A stretch of DNA of 64,000 bases, from the NCBI RefSeq assembly GCF_024679245.1, contig NC_090196.1, forward strand, positions 6,596,861-6,660,860. The letters are read 5' to 3'. The stretch's first letter is position 1. Every line of letters begins with the position of its first letter. Source of the DNA: Pseudorasbora parva (taxonomy: Eukaryota > Chordata > Actinopteri > Cypriniformes > Gobionidae). A program made the position numbers and the translations under genes. Shown here in pieces: positions 46,756-60,226 of this stretch. The notes under the pieces were generated by a model that searched no databases, was not told the DNA's origin, and saw nothing but the letters and a program-made list of their open reading frames with translations.

Positions 46756-47954
46756 GACTCCCCTAAAGGATTATTAGGAGCACCATACTAATACTGTGTT
46801 TGACCCTTTCTCCTTCAGAACTGCCTTAATTCTACATGGCATTGATTCAACAAGGTGCTGAAAGCATTCTTTAGAAATGTTGGCCCATATTGATAGGATA
46901 GCATCTTGCAGTTGATGGAGATTTGTGGGATGCACATCCAGGGCACGAAGCTCCCGTTCCTCCACATCCCAAAGATGCTCTATTGGGTTGAGATCTGGTG
47001 ACTGTGGCGGCCATTTTAGTACAGTGAACTCATTGGCATGTTCAAGAAACCAATTTGAAATGATTCGAGCTTTGTGACATGGTGCATTATCCTGCTTGGA
47101 AGCAGCCATCAGAGGATCGGTACATGGTGGTCATAAAGGGATGGACATGGTCAGAAACATTGATCAGGCAGGCCGTGGCATTTAAACGATGCCAAATTGG
47201 CACTAAGGGGCCTAAAGTGTGCCAAGAAAACATCCCCCACACCATTACACCACCACCACCAGCTTGCACAGTGGTAACAAGGCATGATGGATCCATGTTC
47301 TCATTCTGTTTACGCCAAATTCTGACTCTACCATCTGAATGTCTCAACAGAAATCCAGACTCATCAGACCAGGCAACATTTTTCCAGTCTTCAACTGTCC
47401 AATTTTGGTGAGCTCGTGCAAATTGTAGCCCCTTTTTTTTCTATTTGTAGAGGAGATGAGTGGTACCCGGTGGGGTCTTCTGCTGTTGTAGCCCATCTGC
47501 CTCAAGGTTGTGTGTGTTGTTGTGGCTTCACAAATGCTTTGCTGCATACCTTGGTAGTAACGAGTGGTTATTTCAGTCAAAGTTGCTCTTCTATCAGCTT
47601 GAATCCGTCAGCCCGTTCTCCTCTGACCTCGAGCATCAACAAGGCATTTTCACCCCCACAGGACTGCCGCATACTGGATGTTTTTCCCTTTTCACACCAT
47701 TCTTTGTAAACCCTAGAAATGGTTGTGTGTGAAAATCCCAGTAACTGAGCAGATTGTGAAATACTCAGACCGGCCCGTCTGGCACCAACAACCATGCCAC
47801 GCTCAAAATTGCTTAAATCACCTTTCTTTCCCATTCTGACATTCAGTTTAGAGTTCAGGAGATTGTCTTGAAGCAACTGCCATGTGATTGGTTGATTAGA
47901 TAATTGCATTAATGAGAAATTGAACAGGTGTTCCTAATAATCCTTTGGTGAGTG
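46756..47954 (-). mobile_element. Tc1-like transposon, family 2, near full length
   Basis: About 1.2 kb with the same terminal repeats as 36205-37062; the left end is damaged (actcccctaaagg), and the right end ggtgagtg is followed by ta. It contains all parts of the transposase in broken frames. Confidence 0.9.
46774..47834 (-). pseudogene. Tc1-like transposase, family 2
   Basis: It starts MGKKGDLSNFERGMVVGARR at 47834 with the same helix-turn-helix as the 36-kb copy. All three catalytic acidic residues can be read: WSDES (47340s), QDNAPCHKA (47080s) and SPDLNPIEHLW (46990s). Frame changes near 47600, 47400-47440 and 47100 inactivate it. This copy serves as the reference for the deletion in the 36-kb copy. 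Confidence 0.9.
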
Positions 47955-49122
<1,168 letters not shown>

Positions 49123-49404
49123 GCACGCTGCTCGTACACGTGTCCCACCTGGACAGTCTGATCCTCGACCTCAAACCAGCCTTTACTACAAAAATAAAGA
49201 CAGAGGTTCTCTAAACAGATCGTGAGTCTTGCTGCACGTAATCCCAGCACATCTGTGCACAGTTCGCATGTCAATCCAGATTCAAAACCACACGTATACA
49301 TTTTTTTTTAATAAACAACACACATTGTAGACACTAGTAAATGCTAACTAGTGTATTCCTGCAGATATGTATGTCTTTAAAACAGATGTTGATATGATAA
49401 GGAC

Positions 49405-50119
49405 CAGTGTTGGGGGTAACGCATTACAAGTAACTTAAATTACGTCATTCGATTACTTTTTCAAGTAACTAGTAAAGTAACATAACTTAATCAAAAAAAG
49501 TAACACAAGTTACTTTTCACATTTATTTGAATGACAAATTTATTTGACTGACAAAAAAACCCTCTCCTTTCCCCATATTGAGAAAAATCGAAAGTGTGAA
49601 CATGATGGTTATTGTAGTTCTAGGCTAAATGTGAGCATTCACTCATCTCACTTATGAAATAAAGATTCAGTACTCCAAAAATCAGTCAAATGCAAAATCA
49701 GGCATACCTCCAATAAATAAATATTAAATAAAACAAGTATTTTTATGCATTGAATCTACATTTATTGACCAATGTTTGCTGTTAACTTTCGATGAATCAG
49801 TTTTTTTCCGTTTTTATTGTTGTTTTTTTAGTCCTGTGCCCTATTTTCCATTATCCAGAACGGCAGGACAGCTGAAAGGTTTGTTTGAGCTGCGCCCACT
49901 ATTGTACAAATGTGCATTTTTACCTCGGAGGTTTATTATTTCAATTTTTTTGTGAAAAGGTCTTTACATTTGCACAAAAATATAACATTTTTGTTATAAA
50001 AAAGGTGAGAAAAAGTAACACAAAAATGTAACGTAATGCATTATTTAGTAATTCAATTAGTTACTTTTTGAGGGAGTAACGCAATATTGTACTTTCAAGT
50101 AAGTGCTTCCCCAGCACTG
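49405..50119. mobile_element. Non-autonomous hAT element
   Basis: The ends cagtgttgggggtaacgc and ttccccagcactg are inverted, and the flanks ataaggac (49397-49404) and ataatgac (50120-50127) are an 8-bp duplication with one difference. The interior repeats gtaac/taactt motifs and is non-coding. Confidence 0.85.
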
Positions 50120-50139
50120 ATAATGACTAAACTAATGAC

Positions 50140-51110
50140 CAGTGATGGGGAAAGTTACTTGAAAAGTAACTGTGCGTTCACACCGCCGGTGGCAAGTCAT
50201 TCATTTTCAATGGGAGCCGGGCGGCGAGCTCCGGCGAGAGCGGCGCGGTGCATCTTGGACGATTTGGGCGTCGAGGAGAGTCGAAATCAGCTCAACTTTA
50301 CGGTAATGAGCTATGACGAGGTTCGGCGGCAACCAATCAGAATGTAGAAGTGCTCCGCTTGAGAGAAATCCAGAGAACGCAAGCTTATAAACTTTTGTTT
50401 CGGACCACTTTAGTTCCCAAAGCAAAATGTAAGAGAAGTTGATCATTGCTGTGCGGGTTTCCCTATCATCTATGACGACACCATTTATAGTGATGTGTAA
50501 TTTGTTAAGAAGTCACGCAACACTATTTTTACAGGCGCTAGAATGCTTGTTTTTCAGCGGGTATGCAATTTATTCTTACTTTCACATTTAAACGATTTCA
50601 TGAGGTTAACTTATACCCTACTTGTGGTCAGTCTATCCATCAACATGCTTGTTTGATTTGCGTCCTCTTTAAATACAGTTTAAAAAAAGAAAAAACATTC
50701 GATCTTCGTCAGAACGGGAGCGCGTCCACGAAGCTTTCTACAGCTGCGTTGGCAGGGCGGCAAGAGCGAGTCTTGACGCTCTCGCCGGCGGCGGTGTGAA
50801 CGCACGGTAATGCATTACAATATTGTGTTACTTAGTTACTTTTTAAGAAAAGTAATGCGTTAATTTACTTTTGCATTCATTTTTCTTACGTGGGCTGGGT
50901 TTTTTTTTTTTTTTTTTTAAACAAAAAGTTCTATTTTTGGGCAAATCTAGACCCTTTCACACCATAATTTAAATAATAAGCCTGAGGCTGAAGGAAATAT
51001 TAATTGATGCGTTTCCAGTAGAAAGCGCCACTCAAATAAACCTTTCAGCTGCTGCCTTTCTGGATAACGGAAGAATAGGACGCAGGAGAAGAAAGTTTAA
51101 CACTTAATTT
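50140..51110. mobile_element. Second hAT copy, opposite orientation, right end unclear
   Basis: It starts cagtgatggggaaagttact. Bases 51030-51075 (cctttcagctgctgcctttc tggataacgg) match the reverse complement of 49850-49890, so this is an inverted relative of the preceding element. It is interrupted at 50170-50807. Its right terminus was not found. Confidence 0.6.
50170..50807. mobile_element. Non-autonomous PIF/Harbinger-type element
   Basis: The ends ctgtgcgttcacaccgcc and the complement of ggcggtgtgaacgcacgg are inverted repeats of about 18 bp, flanked by TAA (50167-50169 and 50808-50810). A 3-bp TWA duplication is typical of PIF/Harbinger. The 638-bp body is GC-rich at both ends and has no transposase. 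Confidence 0.75.
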
Positions 51111-51783
51111 ACCTATAACAACAAAAGATCATCATGTTTTTACATCGCTTTAACTCATCAAAATAAGTTAAGCAATTCAAAAAAAATTATGAGTTATAAA
51201 AGATTAAATTCGTTTTTAGTTCAGTTTAATGTAATTTAAGTTGAAATTAATTAATAAAAAAACAACTCTTGACCTAGAATCTTGACCAACTGCTGTTGCC
51301 AAAAAAATGCAATATAACTCTTTAAATTGTAGTAATAATTAACAATGTTACTGGTTTTACTGTATTTTTGATTAAATAAATAATGCTGTTTGGGCAAGTG
51401 TGACACTAAAAAACACATTAATGATAGTTGATGCCATTCTCAAAGCTTTTTTCTTTTTTCTTTTAAATAAGCACATAGTAAAGGACATTTAACACATATC
51501 CTTCTACTATTATATATTAATACTGAAAAATTTAAACAATATTATTATTGGGGTTTTTTTTTACATTACATTAATGATGATATGATTAAAGTCAAAATAA
51601 TTAAAGCACAATGCAATCGACAGGACGTTTTTTCCATTACACTGCGCTACATTATTCTGGCATTCTAAAGACACAGCGCTCAAGTTCAAATTTGTTCAAC
51701 TTTTTAATAAAACACATCCTTAGACCCGCTTTCTTTGTTCCACTGACCCATGTCTCGCGTTTTTAACAGCAAAAACACATTCT
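51111..51783. other. AT-rich DNA, possible hAT remnant
   Basis: Nothing recognised beyond the possible continuation of the damaged hAT copy. Confidence 0.35.
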
Positions 51784-52044
51784 GGGCCCTATTTTAACGA
51801 TCTGAAACGCAAGTGTCAAAGCGCGAAGCGCAAGTAACTTTGTGGGCGGGTCTCGGCGCTGTTGCTATTTTCCCGGCGGGATAAATGGCTCTTGCGCCCG
51901 GCGCAAATCTAAAATGGGTTGGTCTGAAGTAGCTTCATTACTCATAGGTGTGGTTTGGGCGTAACGTGAATAAACCAATCAGAGCGTCATCCAACATTCC
52001 CTTTAAAAGCAGGTGCGCAAGTTCCCTTATGGATTGCTATTATT

Positions 52045-52224
52045 ATGGCGTATTTACCAGGCGCACGCCAGGAGCGGTTCACAGCCGAGGAGACTGATGT
52101 TCTTGTAAGAGCAGTGAAAGACAGAGAAGTTGTGTTGTATGGGGATGGGAGAAACCCACCCAAAATAGCGTCGGTTAAACAGGCGTGGGAGGAAATAGCC
52201 ACAATTGTTTTGACTAATTTGTAA
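52045..52224 (+). CDS. Harbinger Myb/SANT-like DNA-binding protein, first exon or truncated
   Basis: The 59-residue frame reads MAYLPGARQERFTAEETDVL, then VRAVKDREVVLYGDGRNPPK and IASVKQAWEEIATIV. This matches the start of the Myb-like trihelix protein that partners the Harbinger transposase and helps it bind transposon ends. A good splice donor (ttt|gtaagc) overlaps the stop at 52222-52224, so this may be exon 1 of a longer protein. The rest, and the transposase, are missing from the element, so it is most likely a non-functional remnant despite the open frame. Confidence 0.7.
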   Translation: MAYLPGARQERFTAEETDVLVRAVKDREVVLYGDGRNPPKIASVKQAWEEIATIVLTNL

Positions 52225-52490
52225 GCTAGATTTATGCCTATTTTTTCACATCTTCGTGGCACACCACAATGATTTCCGTCATCTCATGTGTTAATATTTT
52301 TTTAGTGTAACAATTTATGATTTGCAAAAATAACTGTTGCATCTGTGTAGATTACATGAGCAAAATGTATGCGCGTTGTGCACGCTATACATTATGGTCA
52401 AGCATGCGCCCTTAAAATAGCACAATGAACAACGCAACGCGCCACTGACTTTAGACTAGGTTTTTTCTGTTCAGTTGAGCAATTGTTTAA

Positions 52491-53806
52491 AGGGGGGGGG
52501 GGGGTAAAATGCTGTTTCATGCATACTGAGCTTTTTACACTGTTAAAGACTTGGATTCCCATCCTAAACATAGACAAAGTTTCACAAACTAATGTTGGAC
52601 GTTTGATAGAGTATTTCTGTGTCAAAAATACTCCTTCCGGTTTCTCACAAGTTTCAGAGAGTTTTTTTCGAGTATGGCTCGGCTTGACGTCGATAGAGCG
52701 GAAGGTCCTTGTATGGGCCGTACGGGTTCTTCTCCCGGTAGGGCGCGCGCGCGTGACTAGAGCGAGAGAGGAAATGCACGCCCATAAACACTCTCTCAGC
52801 TGCAGATCCAGTCGTCCGTGAACACTTATGTCGGTTATAGTCCGCGCCGCGCTCCACTTTATTCTTATGGGTGACGTCGAGCGACTTCAACGCTTCAGCA
52901 CAGCATTCCGGGAAGGCAGCGCTGCATTTGAACCGGTTTGAACGCAGAAATGACGGGAAGCTTCACAACATCGCTTCAGTCGTGTCGCAAAAGTTGATCT
53001 CCACTGTTCACTGCTGTCAGGACTTTACCAAATCATACCAAAGAAGTGTGTTTTTGACGGAGCGGTCTCAGCGATAAAGGTTCGGTCCTGCTTTGGAAGC
53101 AGCCGGTGAGTAAAACTGCTTCAAATGTCTGTGCTGTCGGCTATCGTCGCGTGAGTAAACATCAGTAAACGACATGATCGCGTGCTTCGTCATTCAAATG
53201 CGCTAACGGTTACTCCATTGTTGTTCTATGTATAACGTTACACTAGTCTGATGTGCAAAACCGTTTTGCTTGCTACTGCTAAGGTTTAGTCGCATACAAT
53301 AGTCCATAAACCGAATCATGTCCTCATAAACTGCGAGTAAAGACACACAAATGTTGACAGGCCACTAAATACAGTCCATACCACAGAGACGGACGTCCTG
53401 CTGTTGCTGTTTCTCCTGTTCAATTTATTTCTCCCTCAGATTTGATTGTGGATCATTATCTGTATTAGCTGAGCTCGATATCCATGAGTTTCTCCACGCT
53501 TGAGGACGTCACCGCTTTATGCACTTGTCATTCTTTAGCTCCACCCACACGATACGGCTCCAGGCGCTCGTTTTTTTCCGGAAAGACTCGGTACAGCCCA
53601 TATTTCTTTTATAAATATAATAAAACTTTTAATATAATATATCCTCAATATAAGGATGATATATTGCATCCTTCATATCTCCAAAAAGTTTTATTTTACG
53701 TTTAAATATAATAAAACTTTTCGGAGATAAGAAGGATGCAATACTACTCTATAGGTACTCAAGATTGACATGAGATTGACTGAAACTGAGTGTTTCACCC
53801 CCCCCT
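52491..53806. mobile_element. piggyBac-like non-autonomous element
   Basis: The element is flanked by TTAA on both sides (52487-52490 and 53807-53810) and has inverted ends (aggggggg..taaaatgctgttt and the complement of gtgtttcacccccccct). The interior is GC-rich (gtatgggccgtacgggttct) and has no transposase. Bases 53663-53700 and 53709-53745 form an inner hairpin. It is inserted inside the Harbinger element. Confidence 0.8.
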
Positions 53807-54014
53807 TTAATGGAACAGCAAAATAGCACCAGGGATTGTTTGCGCCGGAACACGCCTCCTTTTTTGCGATGAGCCGCCCAGGGAGCGCAAGTTCATTCAC
53901 TAGTTTAGCGACGTGCTTCTGTGGAGGGAAAAGTGAGCTTTGCGCGGGTGCAGAATAGGAATGACACATTCGTCGGTGTACAAAGTCAATTGCGCTGGGT
54001 GCAAGATAGGGCCC

Positions 54015-55998
54015 ACTGTGTGAACCGGCCCTAACTGACCCAAACACGCTACTGACAGCCTTCACGAGATACAGCCAAATGTCATATGAGGACAGCTGTT
54101 GAGTAATCTGAACAAACACAGCTGGATTAGTGTTGATATAATGCATGAATAGAGCCAGAGTTAAGACCAAGAACATAACTACGATTAAGGGACATTTTAT
54201 TTGATTCTACTGTAACCCAAAAACAAACAAAAAAAGCACAATGAAAATGAAAGATGCATTGCTGTGTGAAAAGTAGCTGAAAGCTACAGAATAAAAGAAG
54301 CATTTAAAAGTAAAAAAAAAAAACGCTTGGGGACACCGACAGAGTGAAAAGATTGAAGGAAATGAGGTCAATGGGTTTGCCCGTCTTCCCTATCTAAAAA
54401 CCTTGCATAATTCATCTCTGGTTCCCAGCAGCTCTCGGCTCACAGGAGTTTTACATCGCCCTGCCCCACTAACAGATGCTTTTTATAGATCAGAGGCAGA
54501 GTGGGCCGGGTAACTCTACACCCCTCTCAGAGCCAGTGTTTACGGGACGATCCGATGATTGAGGCTTTTTTCCCAAAAGCACGTGATTTACAGCAGCTAC
54601 ACTGATTCTATGATATTATAGCAAAGTGCAATGCAGCCTAAATTAATTATTGGATTGAATACATTTAATTTCCATCAGTCTGGACTGTAATTTTGGCCTA
54701 AATCCCTTAAGATTAAAATATGAATGGACTGCATTAGCAAATTCATATCATGATAATCAGCGGATCCCCGCTGTGGTAAATTGCCAAAAACATTATCTTT
54801 CATGTAACGTTATATTAGTATTAATAAGATTGCATACGATCATCTCCAGGGATGAAATCCCTCTGTTTGTCAATCACACCAGGCCTTAAGGAGTGTGTGT
54901 GTCACAGATGGCATGTTTCCAGAGCTTAACTGAATTTACCACAGAATTACGCCAGCCAGTCAATGATGGGCTGAACCATAAAGACAGGAAATGACAGCAT
55001 CACTCGCTGAAGCCCAGGCAAACCATGGCATCTCCTGTACAGGCCTGAACATAAACTGGATATTTATAAGAACAATCCTGTACTCTCTTGCTTAATCTCG
55101 GACAAAGTCAGAAATTAAACTATTAATTTCACCTGGAATAAGAACACTTGAAACTTTTTTCAAATAGTTAACTAATTATAAATACTGTCAAAGTGTGCGA
55201 TCATTTGCTACTGTGTAATTATCAAAGGCAGGAGACGGAAATAAAAGTGCTGGATCTATTTTTGTCTTTGAAAACTTAAAATGACTCTTCTCAGAAACTC
55301 AGAAAACAATACGAAACCTGTGAGATCTGACAAAACCTGAACTAAACACAGGGCTCTAAATACAACGGGACACACTCACACACTCATGGGTGTAGGGTGA
55401 ACCCACTTTAGGGTAGGGCTAAGGAGATGAGATGTGATTCCTCTTTAACGGGGGGAATAGTTCACTAGCCTGACGTGGTCATACTCAGCTCTAGTCAGAA
55501 TATGAGTCTGATGCTCCATTGGGCTGTGATTATGGGGCGTGTTTCGACCCAACCAGGAAAGACCTCAATTGGACAGACCAACAACCGATCAGAGCAACGG
55601 AGCTACGCATTATGTTAGTTGTCAAATGTCAACAGAGCTCAACTGCACTGTGTTGCCAAGTCCGCGTTTTTTCCACGGATTGTTTTCCATGTCCGCAGGT
55701 TGAAGCGACCTCAATCATGTGATATATAGATCCAGGAATGCGATTTATATCACCAAAATAACACACGTTTTACCCCCCAATCCCCAACCCCTTTGTTGTA
55801 AAAAAAAATTATTTAATGATACACAGAGTACATACCAATATGATCATCATTTCAGAGAGAAACAGTGAAGGTGAATGCAGATACAAACAAGCTCTCCGTT
55901 TAGGATTAGAACAAATTCAACCCAAGCCCCTTTGATGACGTGATGATTACGTTACTGTTGACCATCTGTCCGTCATCGTCTAAAGCCCGCCCTGATGA
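54015..55998. other. Upstream or intronic DNA, nothing firm
   Basis: No exon was found. A possible repeat start (ctagcctgacgtggtcatac) lies at 55467. Much of 54350-55250 is low-repeat and could hold conserved non-coding sequence, which cannot be judged without alignment. Confidence 0.35.
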
Positions 55999-57431
55999 CC
56001 CTTACGCAACAAAAATATATTTCTCAATATATTAGTTGACAATATATTTCATGTGTCTCCATATATTGTGAAATTTACATGGTAATATATCCTATGATAT
56101 ATTATATAATAATATATTATATATGTAAGTTATAAATTGCAATATATGGGACAATACTGCAATTATTGCCGTTTTCATATATTGAATATATACATATTAT
56201 TATACTAATCAATATATTGCTATGTATATTGAAATATATCCTACAATATATGAAATTATATATTGGAAGAGTCATTGTATATATATGTAAATATATATGT
56301 AAAATGATATGAGATAATATACCTCAATGTACTGGATAATATAATCAGATTTATATGGGAACATATGTCTTAAATATATTGATTTATATTACATAGTATA
56401 TAATTATCATATATATTGTATACATGGTAAATATGAAATAATCTAATGTACACTGTCTGTCATATATTTTAAAATATAACAGATTAAAATATAATATAGA
56501 AATTAGGGCCGGGACTCGATTAAAAAAATTAATCGAATTAATTAGAGGCTTTGTCATTAATTAATCGAAATTAATCGCATTTTAATTGCATATAAATATT
56601 TGACCTGAGAACAATGAGAAGTCATTTTTCACATGTATTTTTAGTATACCATTGAATAATGACTGAATACATAAGCTTAATCAACAAAATATTGTTTATT
56701 TATTTCAGTCCAGCAGACCAGCGCAATGTTTGCCATTACGTGTAGCAAAAGCATATGTGTGATATTTGAGGCTCGATGTGCTGCGGTGATACGCAAATTC
56801 CTTGTTGTATAGCTTGCTCACAACCATGCTCTTGACGACGCTTCCATTCTTTCATTTTTTAAAACAAAATTTTCCATCCACGGGGCCAAGCAAAGCAGCC
56901 TCATCAGCTTTTTCGTTCCATAGCTTCGTTCATGTTCACATGGTTTGTTGTTGTCGTGACTCCGGAGCGCTAGTTGGTGTTCCAGTATAATTGGTCCGTC
57001 GAAACTCATTCATTGAAAAACGTTCCGCGGTGCAAAAATAAGTGTGGTAAAAATTGTTTTTTTTTTTGCGTAATTAATTAACGCGTTAAAGTCCCGGCCC
57101 TAATAGAAATATTTTCTAAATATAGAAAATATATTGAATGTCATGGACCATCTGATTTGGGCTATTGTTAATCAACCTCTGTAAACATATGCAGGAGCTT
57201 GCTTAACTCATAAAAAATACTGTTTCAATAAACATACATGAAATAATTCAGTTTTGTTTGTATATCAATGTATTTTAATATATGAATCAATATATAGCAA
57301 TAGGTTGTCCATCCATATATTGCTATATATTTTCAAATATATGAGGAAGTTTCTGATACATTGAAATATATTTTCTAATGTATTGCAATATAAATTCTAG
57401 TATATTGCAATATATTTTTGTTTCGTAAGGG
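55999..57431. mobile_element. ATATATT-rich element with inverted ends
   Basis: The left ccttacgcaacaaaaatata and right aatatatttttgtttcgtaa gg are inverted repeats of about 22 bp. The interior outside the nested hAT is packed with atatatt/aatatat motifs. There is no coding frame. It is interrupted at 56504-57102. Confidence 0.7.
56504..57102. mobile_element. Non-autonomous hAT element (TAGGGCCGGGACT ends)
   Basis: The terminal inverted repeat tagggccgggact is perfect at both ends and is flanked by a perfect 8-bp duplication atagaaat (56496-56503 and 57103-57110). The subterminal regions carry repeated attaatcg/taattaa motifs. The 599-bp element is non-coding. Confidence 0.9.
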
Positions 57432-57534
57432 GATTTCATTGGTCTGAACAGTTTCTGTTCGGGGATAATTACTCCTCTATGGATCGAGTCCAGACCGAAC
57501 TGCCCGAGCTCAGATGATGTGGGCAGGGCTGAGT

Positions 57535-58194
57535 CATACCTTTCAAGTAAAAAGTCCCGTATTTTACCCTTCTTTCCCACCGTCCTCCCATATTAGTATT
57601 TTCCTGTAAATCTCCTGTATTTTAACCTGCGTTATTAAAAAATAATACCGGAGTAAAAAACAGTGACAACGCGGGGAAAAAACAAAAAAACAAAACAGTG
57701 ACGGATGATGGACGTAGCGTTAGAGACGGAAGGCACTCCTGCCAAAAATAACAAAACCCTTGTGTAAATACCGTGATCAATGGGACAGCGAATTTAATTT
57801 TTTGAAGAGGAGCAGGTGGGGAACACGTTTTGTAAGGTTTGTAACTGCGACTTCAGCATCTCACATCCGCATCATGTACGACAGCGGAAGATCTTTTAAA
57901 GTGACAGTAATCACTTATAATGACAATGTAAAGAAAACAAGTAATTGCTCACTAAAAATGCTCTGCTCTTGACTAAATAACTTCAGTACCTTTAATAAGG
58001 ATTAATCTATATATAATTCATAACTTATGCAGTGCAAACTGATAACAAATTATGTAAATTTCCTACTTGTTAAGTTGTTATACAGGTAGGAAGAACACAG
58101 GTACAAATGAAATGTGTCATTATTATGGGTTTATGTGAGGATTTATGCCCCATCCTCCCTTCTCCCGGATATTACCAAAATGCTGACAGGTATG
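57535..58194. mobile_element. Non-autonomous hAT element
   Basis: A perfect 8-bp duplication ggctgagt (57527-57534 and 58195-58202) flanks inverted ends catacctttcaa and ctgacaggtatg. The 660-bp body has no recognisable transposase; the 70-codon frame at 57760-57972 has no motif I can name. Confidence 0.82.
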
Positions 58195-58379
58195 GGCTGA
58201 GTTCGGCTGGCATTTGGTGGCTTTTGTGGCATATGTGAACACATAACAAATCATGGACATGAGTCGGATATGTTAAAGAGTTGGGGGGGGATCACACTTG
58301 AGTCCTTCCCAATACAATCAAACATGTCAGACAACATAGAAATGAATGGGAAATACCAAAAAATATGAAAACTCAGAGA

Positions 58380-58802
58380 TTAATTTGGTAGATAGCTTTT
58401 TTCTGAGTACTCAAAGCACTTTACATATGGAAGGGGGGTCTCCTCCACCGTCACCAATGAGCAGCAACACCTGTATAATGCGACGGCAGCCATATTGCAC
58501 CAGAATGCCCTCCATACACACACCAGCTGATTGGTGGAGAGGAGACAGAGAGATGAAGCCAATCATTATATGTGGATTATTAGGAGGCCATGATGGACAG
58601 AGGCCAATGTCCCCATCACTATACTGGGGTGTTAGGACCCACACAGACCCCAGGGTGAGCACCCCCTGCTGGCCTCACTAACACCTCTACCAGAAGCAAC
58701 CTAGTTTTCCCAGTTGTCTCCCATCCAGGAACTGGCCAGGCTCAACCCTGCTTAGCTTCAGTGGAAAACCAGTCTTGGGCTAAAGAGTGATATGGTTGTT
58801 GG
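58380..58802 (-). mobile_element. SINE3: 5S-rRNA-derived SINE
   Basis: On the minus strand, starting at 58802, the head aligns with 5S rRNA through gaagctaagcagggttgagc ctgg and tggatgggagac, the internal RNA polymerase III promoter region. The body matches the copy at 14190-14635 (cctctgtccatcatggcctc, atatggctgccgtcgca). The tail gtaaagtgctttgagtactc lies near 58400. SINE3 elements of this kind are known from zebrafish. Confidence 0.85.
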
Positions 58803-60016
58803 CAAAATACAAGTCAGGCACTGTGCAGAAACAAAATGCACAGCAATGAAAGGGGTGACACTCTAAAATATCATAAGAGTATACGAGTATATATAAGAGT
58901 GCAAAACAGCCACATCCACCCATCCCCTCCTTATCCTCATCCTCAATGCGTGCAGTATAAGCTGGAAATGCTCTGCATACCCAAGCCATTTGTGGACTTG
59001 CTGATTAGCAGTTTTAACACTACAAATTACTATACATTTACTTGTTTGAGGTGTGCACCAGGTGCTTAGCCTCAGCCATCAGTACCAGCAAACACCATCA
59101 TGCTCCAAAGAAGGCAATCCCCTTCATCAAAGCTGAAGAGAAACCCCGGGCACGACCACCATTAACAACAGGCCTCCTCCACAAAGCCTCAGACGTGGGA
59201 AAACAGCTAAGGTTCCCTCAGCACATTAACAACAAACCTCCGCCAAGACATGATAGTTACCTCTGCGGTTTTTATTGTTTATTTATATTGTACTAAAAAC
59301 ATAATTTTTTTTATAATACATTTTTTCTGCTGGGTATATATATGAACTAGCGCAACAATAACAGGGCAAGTTTTTGCAAATGTGTGAAATAATAATTCAG
59401 CCACAAAGCAGTAAAAAAACAAGCAGCAATGAAGAGGTTACACGAGAGTATACATACAATACAGACACACACTCAAACACACACTCACTTACACACACGC
59501 AGAGACACACACACACAACACACTATTATACACATGCAAATGACCTGGTGTGGCTGTAATAACATGGACAAATTGAGCCAAAAAACTAAAATAAGGGATT
59601 AAATATCAAAGGCAGATTGATTAAGCTGTGATAAAGCATACCTGCTCATTTTTGTAACAATTTTGTTGAATTTTGATGTCATGTGTAACAAATTGTCATC
59701 TGTGTTCATGTTTGACTGTAGACAAATGAATGCAAAAACTGACGCTTCAAATTAACATAAAAAAAGAAAAAATCTAAATCCACAACTTAATAAAACTAAG
59801 TAGTATGTCTAAAGAACACTAAAGAAGACTTTATATAGATATATGGGAATCTAGGGGTCACACCATGGCATTACATGGTTTTTCTTTTTTACTCCCACCA
59901 GAAGGCAGTAATCTTTTGATCCCAAAATTTTTTAGATTTTTAATCCCTTCTCTATTTTAACATGGAATATTTTAATTTAAAAATATATCAGAAAAATATG
60001 TATTTTTTAAATAGGT
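58803..60016. other. Upstream or intronic DNA, nothing firm
   Basis: An imperfect CA-rich tract lies at 59463-59525. The 77- and 84-codon frames at 58836-59296 show no motif. No element ends recognised. Confidence 0.4.
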
Positions 60017-60226
60017 GTTTTGGTGTCATGTTTCATGTTATCATGTTCACTGTCATGTTTTGCCATGCACTTCCTGGTTTTGCCATGTGATTCCATTGTC
60101 ATGTGATTCAATGCCCTCACATGTTCCTGTGTCATGTTGTCATTGGTTTATGGGTTGATCGTTGTTCACAGGTGTCCCTTGTCTTGTCATTAGCCCTTGT
60201 GTATTCAAGCCCTCATTGTTGCCTTA

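Larger units (their letters stand above)
51784..54014 (+). mobile_element. PIF/Harbinger-type element with nested piggyBac-like insertion
   Basis: The ends gggccctattttaacg and gcaagatagggccc form the terminal inverted repeat, and subterminal cgcaag/gcgcaa motifs recur on both sides. The left part carries a Myb/SANT-like exon typical of Harbinger elements. The transposase gene is absent. It is split by an insertion at 52491-53806. Confidence 0.78.

Noticed and set aside
58690..58802. 5S rRNA gene
   Set aside because: The 5S similarity is diverged and continues into a SINE body and LINE-like tail, so it is the head of a SINE3.
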